A DNA stretch of 64,000 nucleotides from Bacillota bacterium (GTDB taxonomy: Bacteria > Bacillota > Clostridia > Christensenellales > Aristaeellaceae): positions 18,979-82,978 of the forward strand of contig JAEZHK010000011.1 in NCBI GenBank assembly GCA_023416655.1, in the 5' to 3' direction. Positions within the stretch are counted from its first letter, which is position 1. Each line of letters opens with the position of its first letter. The translations under genes and the position numbers were made by a program. The notes beneath the pieces are model-generated. The model saw only the letters and a list, made by a program, of their open reading frames with translations, searched no databases and was not told where the DNA came from. Shown here piece by piece: positions 31,719 to 41,108 of the stretch.

Positions 31719-31898
31719 AAATCCGCTTCGCGGCTTCTTTGCGCGAAAGAAAGAGTCTGCGTGCGCCTGAAATTCTCTGGAATTTCCGGGCGGCTCACTG
31801 ACTGAAGGTATTGTTTCCTCCACCAGTGTGCGCACTGGTTATGGAAACACGTTTCCGGCGCGCAGGTCGCCGGAAATGATTCGGAAGGCACGACGGAG
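31711..31898 (+). repeat. Four-hairpin 3' element, family 1, after the AEC carrier
   Basis: H1 (TGCGCTAAAAATCCG / CGGCTTCTTTGCGC) contains the stop codon of the gene. H2: GAAATTC / GAATTTC. H3: GTTTCC, CCAGTG, TGCG, CACTGG, GGAAAC. H4: TTTCCGGCG / CGCCGGAAA. It ends GGAAGGCACGACGGAG. lplA follows on the same strand. Confidence 0.92.
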
Positions 31899-31930
31899 CA
31901 ATTTCACTTTACCGCGCAAGGAGGGTCCCC

Positions 31931-32887
31931 ATGATTCGCACGACGAGGATTCTCACAACAGGATGCACCAACCCCCACCGGAACCTGGCGCTGGAGGAGG
32001 CGCTGCTGGCGAACCTTCCGGAGGATCAGGCGATCCTGTACCTCTGGCAGAACCGGCATACAGTGGTCGTGGGCGCGGGGCAAAACGCCTACGCCGAGTG
32101 CCGTCTGGACCTTCTGGACGCCGAGGGCGGCACGCTGGCCCGCAGGTCCTCCGGCGGCGGCGCGGTCTACCACGACATGGGCAACCTGAACTTCACCTTC
32201 CTCGTGCCCCGGGCGGATTACGACGTGGCGCGACAATTGAAGGTGATCCTCGAGGCGGTGCGCGCGCTGGGCGTGAGCGCCGAACCCTCCGGTCGAAACG
32301 ACCTGACCGCGGAAGGCCGCAAGTTCTCTGGCAATGCGTTCCGCATCCTGAAGGACGGCGCGCTGCACCACGGCACGCTGCTGGTGAACGTGGACATGGC
32401 GCTTCTGGGCCGGTACCTGAATGTCTCCAAGGACAAGCTGCAGGCCAAGGGCGTGAAGTCCGTGCCCGCCCGCGTGGTGAATCTCTCCGAACTCTCCCCC
32501 GCCGTCACAGTGGATACGACGCGGCAGGCGGTCATTGATGCGTTCACAGGCGAGTACGGCGCTGCGCCGGTGGAGGACGCGGACGGCTTCCCGATCGATC
32601 CGGCGCTCATCGCCCGCTACGAAAGCCCGGCCTGGAACTACGGCAAGCCCCCCGAGGGCGACCTGTCGCTGGCGACCCGGTTTCTATGGGGCGGCGTGGA
32701 GGTGAACGCCTCCGTGAAGGAAGGGCGGCTGACGGGCGTCAGCGTGTTCACCGACGCGATGGACGAGACGCTCTCCGAAAAGCTCTCCTGCCGGCTCGAA
32801 GGCTGCCCCTATTCCGGCGCGAGGCTGGCCGACTGTGCGCGCGATTTGGAGCTGCACGATCTGGGCGACTGGCTCGAAACCCTGTAA
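31931..32887 (+). CDS. lplA: Lipoate-protein ligase
   Basis: 318 residues. It activates free lipoate with ATP and attaches it to E2 or GcvH lysines. Signatures: LWQNRHTVVVGAGQN, RRSSGGGAVYHDMGNLNFTF and GRNDLTAEGRKFSGNAF, whose Lys binds lipoyl-AMP. The C-terminal accessory domain (about 240-318) is present. The ATG follows AAGGAGG. It lies between two family 1 elements; no lipoylated enzyme genes are near, so it is probably a scavenging enzyme. Confidence 0.92.
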   Translation: MIRTTRILTTGCTNPHRNLALEEALLANLPEDQAILYLWQNRHTVVVGAGQNAYAECRLDLLDAEGGTLARRSSGGGAVYHDMGNLNFTFLVPRADYDVARQLKVILEAVRALGVSAEPSGRNDLTAEGRKFSGNAFRILKDGALHHGTLLVNVDMALLGRYLNVSKDKLQAKGVKSVPARVVNLSELSPAVTVDTTRQAVIDAFTGEYGAAPVEDADGFPIDPALIARYESPAWNYGKPPEGDLSLATRFLWGGVEVNASVKEGRLTGVSVFTDAMDETLSEKLSCRLEGCPYSGARLADCARDLELHDLGDWLETL

Positions 32888-33077
32888 ACAGGCGCGCAAA
32901 ATCCGCCGGGCGTCTTTTGCGCGCGAGGGAAGAAGACTGCGCGGGCCTAAAAATCTGTGGATTTTTCGGGCGGCCCGCTGACACAAGGAATTATTTCTGA
33001 TGCCAGTGTGCGCACTGGTATCAGAAATACGTTTCCGGCGCGCAGGTCGCCGGAAACGGTTTGAAGGTGCGACGGAG
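32884..33077 (+). repeat. Four-hairpin 3' element, family 1, after lplA
   Basis: H1: GCGCGCAAAA / TTTTGCGCGC. H2: outer stem GCGGGCC / GGCCCGC and inner AAAAATC / GATTTTT, both changed on both arms. H3: ATTTCTGAT, CCAGTG, TGCG, CACTGG, ATCAGAAAT. H4: GTTTCCGGCG / CGCCGGAAAC. It ends TGAAGGTGCGACGGAG. Confidence 0.93.
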
Positions 33078-33144
33078 TTTTTCAATGGGTTAGCTGCTCC
33101 GACTTTGTCCCTTATACCCACATGTATTCAAGGAGGAAGGCTGC

Positions 33145-35586
33145 ATGCGGAAGATCTCGCTCAGCGGCGCGTGGGAAATGCGCGCCGCACAAGGGGCCGA
33201 CTGGCTTCCGGCCGTCGTGCCCGGCACCGTCTACCAGACGCTGATGGCCTCTGGGCTGATGGACGATCCGTTCTACCGGGACAACGAGCTCCAGGCGTTT
33301 GAGCTGATGAACGGCGACTACTTCTACCGCAGGCACTTCCACCTTTCGGCGGAGGACTTGCAGGGCGACGCGCTGCTCCTTGAATTCGAGGGCCTGGACA
33401 CGCTGGCCACCATCGCGCTGAATGAGGAGTTCGTGGCCTCCTGTGACAACATGCACAGGACCTGGACCTTCGACGTCAAGGGCGTGGCCGTGGAGGGCCT
33501 CAACGTGCTCGAGGTCCGGCTGGACTCGTCGCTTCAGTTCATCCGCGCAGCCTACCGGCAGGTGAAGGCCGACGGTTCCTCGGACGCGACACAGGGCTTC
33601 CCGCACCTGCGCAAGGCCCACTGCATGTTCGGTTGGGACTGGGGCCCGAGGCTGCCCGACGCGGGGCTTTTCCGGGACGTGAACCTTCTCAAGGTGGACC
33701 GGGCGCGGCTTCTCTCCGTCCGGGTACACCAGGCGCACGCCCACGGCAAGGTGGCGCTGGACTTCACGCCGGAGATCCAGAGCTTCACAGGCCTTTGCGC
33801 CTGCGGGGAGGACGACTTCTCCGTCCGAGTCCAAGTGACCGCGCCGGACGGGCGCGTGATCACCTCCGACGGCGCCTCCATCCTGATCGACGAGCCCAAG
33901 CTCTGGTGGCCAAGCGGCTACGGCGCGCAGCCGCTTTATGAGGTCAGTGTGTCTCTCTTCTCCTCAGGGCGGGAAGTGGACAGCTGGACCCGGCGCATCG
34001 GCCTTCGAACCATGACCATGCGGCGCGTGAAGGACCAGTGGGGCGAATCTTTCGAAACCCACGTCAACGGCGTCTCGATCTTCGCGATGGGCGCGGACTA
34101 CATCCCGGAGGACAACCTCTTGGGCCGCGTGACGCCGGAGCGCACATGGACCCTGCTTCAGGACGCGAAGCTGGCCCACTTCAACGCCATCCGCGTGTGG
34201 GGCGGCGGCTACTACCCGGACGACTTCTTCTTCGACATCTGCGACGAACTGGGCCTGATCGTCTGGCAGGACTTCATGTTCGCCTGCGCCGTTTACGAAC
34301 TGACCGAAGCCTTCGACGAGAACATCCGCCGCGAGGTCCATGACAACGCTCGGCGGCTTCGCCACCACGCGTCCCTGGGCCTCTGGTGCGGCAACAACGA
34401 AATGGAGATGTTCGTCAAGGAAGGCATGTGGGTCAACACCCCGAAGCAGAAGGCCGACTACATCCGCATGTTCGAATACATCATCCCGAAGGCCTTGAAA
34501 GAGGTGGACCCGGACACCTTCTACTGGCCGGCCTCGCCGTCCTCCGGCGGCGCGTTTGACGAGCCCAATGACGAAAACCGCGGCGACGTGCATTACTGGG
34601 ATGTGTGGCACGGCGGCAAGCCCTTCACCGAGTACCGGAAGTTCTTCTTCCGCTACGCGTCGGAGTTCGGCTTCCAGTCCTTCCCGTCGATGAAGACCAT
34701 TGAGAGCTTCACGCTGCCCCAGGACCGCAACGTGTTCTCCTACGTGATGGAGAAGCACCAGCGCAACAACGCCGCCAACGGCAAGATCCTGGGCTATCTG
34801 GCGCAGACCTTCCTGTATCCCTCCTCGCTGGACCTGCTGGTGTACGCTTCGCAGCTGCTCCAGATGGAAGCCATCCGCTGCGGCGTCGAGCACTGGCGCC
34901 GGAACCGCGGCCGCTGCATGGGCGCAATCTACTGGCAGCTCAACGACTGCTGGCCGGTGGCCTCCTGGGCATCCATCGACTACTACGGCCGCTGGAAAGC
35001 GCTGCACTACGCGGCGAAGCGCTTCTTCGCGCCGGTGCTGCTTTCCTGCCAGGAGGAGGGCGTTCTGACGCAGGACACGAACGTCAACGCCGAGCCTTAC
35101 GACGTGAAAAAGTCCATGCGGCTGAACGTCTCAAACGAGACGATGGACGCGGTGTGCGCCACGGTGCGCTGGGCGCTCCGCGCGCCGGACGCTACAATCC
35201 TCGAATCGGGCGAGGAGAACCTCTGCGTCCCAACCCTCTCCGCACAGTGGCTTGACGAGCGGGTTTTCCCGAAAGCGCCGCTGCGCGCGTCCTACGTCTC
35301 CTATGAGCTTCTGATTTGCGGCGAATGGGTGTCCGGCGGCACGGCGCTGTTCTGTCCGCCCAAGCACTTCGAATTCCTGGACCCGAAGCTGGACCTTCGG
35401 GTGGACGGCGGCGAGATCACCGTCACCGCCCACGCCTACGCCAAGGGCGTCGAGATCGTGTGCGAGGACGGCGACTGCCTTTTCGAAGACAACTGCTTCG
35501 ATCTGAACGGCGGCAGCCGCACCGTGAAGATCCTGCGCGGAAGCGGCACCAAGTTCTCGGTGCGAAGCGTCTACGACATCCGGTAA
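33145..35586 (+). CDS. GH2 beta-mannosidase
   Basis: 813 residues without a signal peptide. An N-terminal sugar-binding sandwich (ISLSGAWEMR..VPGTVYQTLMASGLMDDPFYRDNE), Ig-like domain and TIM barrel. The acid/base Glu is near 419 (LGLWCGNNEMEMF) and the nucleophile Glu near 506 (YASEFGFQSFPS). The order and the DPFYRDNE motif fit beta-mannosidase rather than beta-galactosidase. It removes mannose from mannan or N-glycan fragments taken into the cell. The ATG follows CAAGGAGG. A terminator hairpin lies 11 bases after the stop. Confidence 0.92.
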   Translation: MRKISLSGAWEMRAAQGADWLPAVVPGTVYQTLMASGLMDDPFYRDNELQAFELMNGDYFYRRHFHLSAEDLQGDALLLEFEGLDTLATIALNEEFVASCDNMHRTWTFDVKGVAVEGLNVLEVRLDSSLQFIRAAYRQVKADGSSDATQGFPHLRKAHCMFGWDWGPRLPDAGLFRDVNLLKVDRARLLSVRVHQAHAHGKVALDFTPEIQSFTGLCACGEDDFSVRVQVTAPDGRVITSDGASILIDEPKLWWPSGYGAQPLYEVSVSLFSSGREVDSWTRRIGLRTMTMRRVKDQWGESFETHVNGVSIFAMGADYIPEDNLLGRVTPERTWTLLQDAKLAHFNAIRVWGGGYYPDDFFFDICDELGLIVWQDFMFACAVYELTEAFDENIRREVHDNARRLRHHASLGLWCGNNEMEMFVKEGMWVNTPKQKADYIRMFEYIIPKALKEVDPDTFYWPASPSSGGAFDEPNDENRGDVHYWDVWHGGKPFTEYRKFFFRYASEFGFQSFPSMKTIESFTLPQDRNVFSYVMEKHQRNNAANGKILGYLAQTFLYPSSLDLLVYASQLLQMEAIRCGVEHWRRNRGRCMGAIYWQLNDCWPVASWASIDYYGRWKALHYAAKRFFAPVLLSCQEEGVLTQDTNVNAEPYDVKKSMRLNVSNETMDAVCATVRWALRAPDATILESGEENLCVPTLSAQWLDERVFPKAPLRASYVSYELLICGEWVSGGTALFCPPKHFEFLDPKLDLRVDGGEITVTAHAYAKGVEIVCEDGDCLFEDNCFDLNGGSRTVKILRGSGTKFSVRSVYDIR

Positions 35587-35596
35587 TTGAGACCAA

Positions 35597-35628
35597 CGCG
35601 GAGGAGCGGCAAGCCCCTCCGCGCTTTG
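35597..35628 (+). terminator. Hairpin after the beta-mannosidase gene
   Basis: CGCGGAGG / CCTCCGCG with an inner imperfect part, followed by CTTTG. A weak U tract. Confidence 0.55.
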
Positions 35629-35655
35629 TAATTTCGCCGATTGGAGGTGCTGCGT

Positions 35656-36165
35656 GTGAAGCTGTGGCGCTCGCCGCTGGGAAAATTTCTGATTGTGACC
35701 GGCACGGTGCTCGCGGTGCTGGCGGTCGCCCTCGTCCTGACGCTTTCCCACTCCGATACATCGCCCAAGGGAGAGATGAAAAAGTTCCTGGCGCTGAAGC
35801 AGACCTACCTGCAACAGGCGGTCCGGGATGCCGAGGGCCGCAATGTAAAACGGGAGGACGCGGACACCGGCGCGCTGAAGCTGACGTTCGATTTCCCCGC
35901 CCTGGAAGTTCTGGACGGACGAAGCTCGGACGGATCGGCACGGCTCTACTTTCAGGGGGCGTTCAGCGGTGTCGAAACTTTCATTGATCTGCATTGCCTG
36001 CCGGATGACGAATACATTCCACCCGAGGACCAGGGCTGGACACTCGTCTCCTCGACGGAAAACGCCTGGCGCTGGGAGGGCGGCGGCATGCTCGGACGGG
36101 GTTATATCGACGTGGAGCGCCTCAGACCCAACTGGTTCTACGTGGAGATGTACTATCCAACCTGA
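35656..36165 (+). CDS. Membrane-anchored hypothetical protein
   Basis: 169 residues. A basic N-terminus and one membrane span (about 12-32, FLIVTGTVLAVLAVALVLTLS) are followed by a soluble domain of about 130 residues with no family I recognise. The start is GTG at 35656, six bases after GGAGGTG; the frame's first TTG overlaps that site. It follows the beta-mannosidase by 70 bp behind a hairpin, so cotranscription is unclear. Confidence 0.65.
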   Translation: MKLWRSPLGKFLIVTGTVLAVLAVALVLTLSHSDTSPKGEMKKFLALKQTYLQQAVRDAEGRNVKREDADTGALKLTFDFPALEVLDGRSSDGSARLYFQGAFSGVETFIDLHCLPDDEYIPPEDQGWTLVSSTENAWRWEGGGMLGRGYIDVERLRPNWFYVEMYYPT

Positions 36166-36222
36166 TCAAACGAAGCCCCCGGCGCTCTTCGGCACCGGGA
36201 GCCACACTTCGGACTGTTGACA

Positions 36223-36411
36223 AACCTCGTCATACCTTCCAATCATTTCCGGCGACACTGCGCCGGGAATCGGTTTCCGTAAGCCAGTGCGAACACTGGT
36301 GCAGGAAACAATTCCTTCAGTCAGTGAGCCGCTCGGAAATTCCTCAGAATTTCAGGCTCACGCAGCTTCTCCCCCTGCGTTGAAAAGCCGCTTGCGGATT
36401 TTCGACGCCTC
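36223..36411 (-). repeat. Four-hairpin 3' element, family 1, after the DUF4309 gene
   Basis: It starts at the stop codon, same sense. H1: GGCGTCGAAAATCCG opposed by CGGCTTTTCAACGC (imperfect). H2: GTGAGCC / GGCTCAC with inner GAAATTC / GAATTTC. H3: GTTTCC, CCAGTG / CACTGG, GGAAAC. H4: TTCCCGGCG opposed by CGCCGGAAA (one mismatch). It ends GGAAGGTATGACGAGG. Confidence 0.88.
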
Positions 36412-36963
36412 TTACCAGGTGCGGCCCGGGTCGTCCGCCATCATGTTGACGGTGCCCTGGGGCCAGAGCACGTTGTAGTGCTTGAGCACGGGGTTCTTGC
36501 CGCTGCTCGAAAACACAAACTTGATGTTCAGCTCGTCGTCCAGCTTGTAGCTCAGGTACTGCTCGCCATTGCCGCTGGCGGTGTGGTCCGGCTCTCCGTA
36601 ATAGGCCTTCACATCGTTCAACTGAATACTGCCCAGCCGCGCGTCAAAGGATCGCAGTTCGAAGATCCGATCGCCCTTGCCGAAGCCCACCACGAAGCCC
36701 GCCTGGTCGTAGGTATCATAGGTGCCTTTTGCCGACGCCACGTACTCGGAAGCGTCGGGTTCCCCCAGATCTTCGATCACATCGCCGATGGTGCCACTGC
36801 CCGCGCGGTAGCCGCAGTTGAGGATCCAGCCCTGCCGGGCCAGGAGGTCGATCGAATTCAGGAGCGCCCCGGCATCCGTCTCCGCGCAGGCAGACGCCGC
36901 GGGCAGAAGGGCCAGGGTCAGGATCAGCGCGATCAGAATCGAAACCGGCTTTGTCCTTTTCAT
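36412..36963 (-). CDS. YjgB-like DUF4309 secreted protein
   Basis: 183 residues. A signal peptide with a Cys (..LLPAASACAE) suggests a lipoprotein or secreted form. The DUF4309 domain covers about 33-183: ALLNSIDLLARQGWILNCGY, GEPDASEYVASAKGTYDTY, FGKGDRIFELRSFD and the closing NVLWPQGTVNMMADDPGRTW. The family is common in Bacillota, with no known function. A family 1 element follows the stop directly. Confidence 0.85.
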   Translation of the reverse strand: MKRTKPVSILIALILTLALLPAASACAETDAGALLNSIDLLARQGWILNCGYRAGSGTIGDVIEDLGEPDASEYVASAKGTYDTYDQAGFVVGFGKGDRIFELRSFDARLGSIQLNDVKAYYGEPDHTASGNGEQYLSYKLDDELNIKFVFSSSGKNPVLKHYNVLWPQGTVNMMADDPGRTW

Positions 36964-37269
36964 CGATTCGCATCCCCTTATGTTTATCGTTGCTCTTTCG
37001 ACGAGGGCGGCTCCGGCTTCGTTTCAGCCGATTCATGCATTTTTCTTCATCGATAACAAGTTTTCTCCAAAATGCATGCGCTCGCGCAAAAGCCGAGGAA
37101 ATCTTGGCGTGGACAGGCGGCCGCGCAAGGACAGCCGTATGGGATGCGCCTTCGACGTCTTCCTGCCCGGTCGGGCGGATTGCGCGAGGGCGCTTCAGGT
37201 GTTATACTATCTCTGTGGACATATGCAATTCTGCTATAATGAACTGATGCATAAAGGGAGACCCAAACG
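36964..37269. other. Divergent intergenic region
   Basis: About 305 bp between the DUF4309 gene and the asparagine-synthetase-like gene. It holds two promoter candidates for the latter (37180-37208 and 37232-37240) and a diffuse GCATGCATTTT / AAAAATGCATG inverted pair. No gene is seen. Confidence 0.4.
37180..37240 (+). promoter_or_regulatory. One or two promoters for the asparagine-synthetase-like gene
   Basis: TTGCGC-17 bp-TATACT (37180-37208), then TGCTATAAT (37232-37240), an extended -10 element. Either could drive the gene at 37270. Confidence 0.6.
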
Positions 37270-38754
37270 ATGGACAAGCAACAGGTGAAGGAACGCCTGC
37301 TTAAGGCCGGGCTGACCTTCTTCCTCGGCCCGCATACGTGCGATTTTTTATCGGAGCACATGCCCTGCGGCGAGTTGGTCCTGAGCCATTCCCCCCTGAC
37401 GAGGGTGGAAGCGGCGGAGGAGGGCAGCAGGGGGCTGTGGCTCCTGGGCGACTACGTGGATGCCCACGCGGAATACGCGCCCGGCGATATCGCGCGGAGC
37501 GTGCTGCGCGCGTCCCGGAATATTGATTCCCTTCGCGACAATTGCGAGCGTCTGGCGGGCAAATTCGTCGCCATCGCTCGGTTTCCCGAAGGCTTCTTCG
37601 TATTCAACGACGCGTTCGCGCTGTTCCCGGTTCATTACAGCTTCCCGGAGGGCAAAGCGCCCTGCGCGTCCTCGCTGGAGTACCTGCTGGCCAAGGAACT
37701 GGGCCTGCCCCTTTCCAAGGAGGCGGCGCGCATCCTTCGCCACGCCGAGCCCGGCATGCCGCTGCCCGGCGACCTGGACCGGTATGAGGGTTCCAGGTTC
37801 CTGCTCGCCAACCACATGCTGGACCTCACAAACCGCGCCTGCAAACGCTTTTTTCCGGCGGGCCGTTCGTTTCAATCGACCGCCGCGGAGGCCGCGAAAA
37901 AGACCGTCGAGCTCACCGGCAACATCATCCGGCAATACGGCGCAGAGGGCGACGCCCTCTGCCCGCTGACGGGCGGGTGGGACAGCCGCCTGGTCCTGTC
38001 GCTGCTCTTGCACAACCACGCGACTGTCGCCTGCTACACCACGATCAAGCCCCACTTCACGGAGAAGCACGGCGACGTGTGGGTGCCGCGGGAGATCACA
38101 AAGCAGCGGAACATCCCCTATTCGGGCATTCAGGATACCCCGCCCACCCATGAGACACAGGATTTCGTCGAGGAACTCTTCGGCCACCGCCGCTACGCCC
38201 AGATCCAGTCGACGCACGAGGCGCACTGGCCGGGTATGATCCGGGTCGGGGGCGACATCATCGACCAGATCGGCAAGAGCGCCATCGGCAGCTACCTGCC
38301 GGGCTTTCTGGCGGTGCCCAGCTTCTTCCTGTGCAAGTCCCACACCTACTCCCTCTCGGCCTGGCGGCACACCGCGCGCTGGTGCCGAAAGGCCGACGTT
38401 TCAAAAAGCAGTCTGACCCGGTATGAGCTCTACGCCTGGGAGCACCGCGCCGGGCGTTGGGTGTCGCTGACGGGCAGCGTGCTGGCGGTGCTCGGCGTGC
38501 GGGAGATCAACCTCTTCAACTGCAGGGAACTGATGAACGCCTGGGTCGGCGTCCCGCGGAAGGATCGGATCCACGACCGGATCCATCAGGAGGTCTTCAA
38601 GATCACCGCGCCGGAACTTCTGGACATCCCCTTCAACCCGGGCGTCAACACCAGCCGGATCAAGCAGATCCCGGTGTTGTTCTGGGCGGGCACCTACACC
38701 AAATATTTCCGCATGATGGCGAAATTCTGGCTTCGGGGCAGGCAAGGCGGCTGA
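37270..38754 (+). CDS. Asparagine-synthetase-like PP-loop ATPase without glutaminase Cys
   Basis: 494 residues. The C-terminal half has an AsnB-type ATP pyrophosphatase fold with the PP-loop PLTGGWDSRLVLSL (near 232-242). The N-terminal half (about 30-170) resembles the class II amidotransferase sandwich (..ERLAGKFVAIARFPEGFFVFNDAF), but no Cys follows the initiator Met, so it cannot use glutamine in the usual way. Such proteins occur in glycan amidation and in peptide cyclisation. The neighbour at 38932 makes UDP-sugar precursors, so a surface-glycan role is the best guess. The ATG follows AAGGGAG. Confidence 0.7.
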   Translation: MDKQQVKERLLKAGLTFFLGPHTCDFLSEHMPCGELVLSHSPLTRVEAAEEGSRGLWLLGDYVDAHAEYAPGDIARSVLRASRNIDSLRDNCERLAGKFVAIARFPEGFFVFNDAFALFPVHYSFPEGKAPCASSLEYLLAKELGLPLSKEAARILRHAEPGMPLPGDLDRYEGSRFLLANHMLDLTNRACKRFFPAGRSFQSTAAEAAKKTVELTGNIIRQYGAEGDALCPLTGGWDSRLVLSLLLHNHATVACYTTIKPHFTEKHGDVWVPREITKQRNIPYSGIQDTPPTHETQDFVEELFGHRRYAQIQSTHEAHWPGMIRVGGDIIDQIGKSAIGSYLPGFLAVPSFFLCKSHTYSLSAWRHTARWCRKADVSKSSLTRYELYAWEHRAGRWVSLTGSVLAVLGVREINLFNCRELMNAWVGVPRKDRIHDRIHQEVFKITAPELLDIPFNPGVNTSRIKQIPVLFWAGTYTKYFRMMAKFWLRGRQGG

Positions 38755-38845
38755 AGGCGATGGATGCGGGAGCCTCTCGGGTTCCTGCGCCCTCACTTTC
38801 CACCGATTGCATGCCGCCGCCACAGGGTCAATTCCGCTTAAACGG

Positions 38846-38874
38846 TTGCCTGCACACTCGGAATATGGTATAAT
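38846..38874 (+). promoter_or_regulatory. Promoter for the CapD/EpsC-like gene
   Basis: TTGCCT and TATAAT are 17 bp apart, with TGG before the -10 (extended). Confidence 0.8.
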
Positions 38875-38931
38875 GGTAATGCATATGTTAAGAATAATAA
38901 TGCCCAGCCGGGTACAAGGAGAGCCGTGTCC

Positions 38932-40839
38932 ATGAACAAGGGATTCTCCGGCGAAAAAATGCGGTCCATCGGCTTCCTCGTCGCGCAGCTTCTGTTCGAC
39001 GCCGTGATCATCAACCTCTCGCTGCTGCTCTCGATGCAGATGCGCTACGAGCCCAGCGTACCGCTGTACCAGCTGCGCATCTTCTCCAACCTCTGGCCGT
39101 TCATGACGGCGCTGGGGCTTGCGTCGTTCTACGTGACAAAAATGTACAAGACCCTTTGGCGCTACGCCAGCGTGGGCGACGCGCTGCACATCGCGATGGG
39201 CACGGGCCTGGCGATGGCCTCCACGATGGCCTTCGGCATGGTGGCGGACCTCTTCATGAAGCCGAACCTCCTTTTGATGGGCTCGAAAAGCGTCTACCCG
39301 ATCGCGTGGCTGCTGCTTCTTATGATGTCGGGCGCGCAGCGCTTCGGCGTCAGGCTGGTCAACCAGATCGGCGTCACGAACCGCGCGCTCAAAAAAGAGG
39401 GCTGCACCCGGATCATGGTGGTGGGCGCGGGCTGGGCCGGCGCGAGCCTGATCCGGGAGCTCAACGCCCGCGGCTTCCGCGACGGACTGCCGGTGGTCGC
39501 CGTGGACGACGACCCGGCCAAGGCGAACACCCGCATCATGGGCATCCCGATTTTAAAGGGCATCGAGAACATCCCCCGTTACGTGGAAAAATACCAGGTC
39601 AACGAAATCGTCATCGCGATCCCGTCGGCTTCGCTCGCCCAGCGCAAGCAGATCCTGGACATCTGCACGCAGACCGGCTGCAAACTGAAGCTGATGCCCA
39701 CCCTCCGGGACGTAACCGGCAAGACCGAAAAAATCGGCGAGACCCGGGACGTCAACATCGCGGACCTTCTGTGCCGCGAAGAGGTGCACCTCGACATGGG
39801 CGCGATCAGCGCCTTCCTCAAGGACCGGGTGGTGCTGGTGACCGGCGGCGGCGGCTCCATCGGCTCGGAATTGTGCCGCCAGATCGCGCGCTTTGAGCCA
39901 AAGCGGCTCGTCATCTTCGGCATCTACGAAAACAACGCCTACGAGCTGGCCAATGAGCTCGGCGCGAAATACGGCAAGACCCTCCCGCTGACGGTGCTGA
40001 TCGGCTCGGTGCGCGACATGAACCGGCTCGAACAGGTATTTGACGAGATCCGGCCCGAGGTGGTGTTCCACGCGGCCGCCCACAAACACGTGCCGCTGAT
40101 GGAGTTCAGCCCCGCCGAGGCGGTCAAGAACAACGTCTTCGGCACCTACAACGTGGCCTGCTGCGCCGACAAGTACGGCGTCAAGCGCATGGTCACGCTG
40201 TCCACCGACAAGGCCGTCAACCCCACCAACGTCATGGGCGCGACCAAGCGCGTGACCGAGATGATCCTGCAGTGGATGGCCGGGCGGTCCAAGACGAAGT
40301 ACATGGCGGTCCGGTTCGGGAATGTCTTAGGTTCGAACGGCAGCGTCATCCCGCTCTTCATGCAGCAGATCGCGCGGGGCGGCCCGGTGACTGTGACCCA
40401 CCCGGAGATCACCCGCTACTTCATGACCATCCCCGAAGCCTCGCAGCTGGTATTGCAGGCGGCCTCCATCGGCGAGAGCGGCAACATCTTCGTATTGGAC
40501 ATGGGTACGCCGGTTAAGATCGCGGACCTGGCGAGAAACCTCATCCGCCTGAGCGGCCTCCGGCCCGACGAGGACGTCAAGATCAACTTCTGCGGCCTGC
40601 GCCCCGGCGAGAAACTGTATGAGGAACTGATGCTCACCGAGGAAGCCGAGACGCTGGACGACACCCGCTTTGAAAAGATCAACGTGCTGCGCCCGGTGGT
40701 GATCGACCCCTCCTTTGAGGATAAACTCCGCGCGCTCGAGTCCTGCGCGGCCTCGGACCCCGCGTCCGTCCGCGACGCGCTCAAGGATCTCGTCCCCACC
40801 TTCAAGGAAGAGTCCCAGAGCCAGCAGGCAACGGCGTAA
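38932..40839 (+). CDS. Membrane nucleoside-diphosphate-sugar 4,6-dehydratase (CapD/EpsC/PglF family)
   Basis: 635 residues. Four N-terminal membrane helices (about 10-140), a CoA-binding-like Rossmann domain (about 150-280, IMVVGAGWAGASLIREL) and a catalytic SDR domain (about 285-560) with the NAD motif VTGGGGSIGSE. The catalytic segment LSTDKAVNPTNVMGATKR has MGATK where simpler SDRs have YxxxK, as is normal in this membrane family. It makes UDP-4-keto-6-deoxy sugars for surface polysaccharide or glycoprotein. The ATG at 38932 is better spaced from AAGGAG than the GTG at 38926. It ends in a family 1 element. Confidence 0.9.
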   Translation: MNKGFSGEKMRSIGFLVAQLLFDAVIINLSLLLSMQMRYEPSVPLYQLRIFSNLWPFMTALGLASFYVTKMYKTLWRYASVGDALHIAMGTGLAMASTMAFGMVADLFMKPNLLLMGSKSVYPIAWLLLLMMSGAQRFGVRLVNQIGVTNRALKKEGCTRIMVVGAGWAGASLIRELNARGFRDGLPVVAVDDDPAKANTRIMGIPILKGIENIPRYVEKYQVNEIVIAIPSASLAQRKQILDICTQTGCKLKLMPTLRDVTGKTEKIGETRDVNIADLLCREEVHLDMGAISAFLKDRVVLVTGGGGSIGSELCRQIARFEPKRLVIFGIYENNAYELANELGAKYGKTLPLTVLIGSVRDMNRLEQVFDEIRPEVVFHAAAHKHVPLMEFSPAEAVKNNVFGTYNVACCADKYGVKRMVTLSTDKAVNPTNVMGATKRVTEMILQWMAGRSKTKYMAVRFGNVLGSNGSVIPLFMQQIARGGPVTVTHPEITRYFMTIPEASQLVLQAASIGESGNIFVLDMGTPVKIADLARNLIRLSGLRPDEDVKINFCGLRPGEKLYEELMLTEEAETLDDTRFEKINVLRPVVIDPSFEDKLRALESCAASDPASVRDALKDLVPTFKEESQSQQATA

Positions 40840-41022
40840 AGGCATTGAAAACCCCCGAGGGTTTTTCAATGCGTAGGAAGAAGTTCTGCGTGATCCTGAA
40901 ATTCTCTGGAATTTCCGGGCGGCTCACTGACTTAAGGTATTATTTCATCTCCCAGTGTGCGCACTGAGAGATGAAACAGTTTCCGGCGCACAGGTCGCCG
41001 GAAACTATTGAAGCAAGAATGT
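40840..41022 (+). repeat. Four-hairpin 3' element, family 1, after the CapD-like gene
   Basis: H1: GCATTGAAAAACC-type stem with its partner GGTTTTTCAATGC. H2: GAAATTC / GAATTTC. H3: TTTCATCTC, CAGTG, TGCG, CACTG, GAGATGAAA, the outer stem replaced on both sides. H4: GTTTCCGGCG / CGCCGGAAAC. Confidence 0.92.
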
Positions 41023-41108
41023 CGTCCTCAGAATGCGATAGCGAGGCTGTTTCACCCCCGCCATCACCGGGTAGCTAAGGAACACAACAAATGCGAGGAG
41101 GGTCGGCC

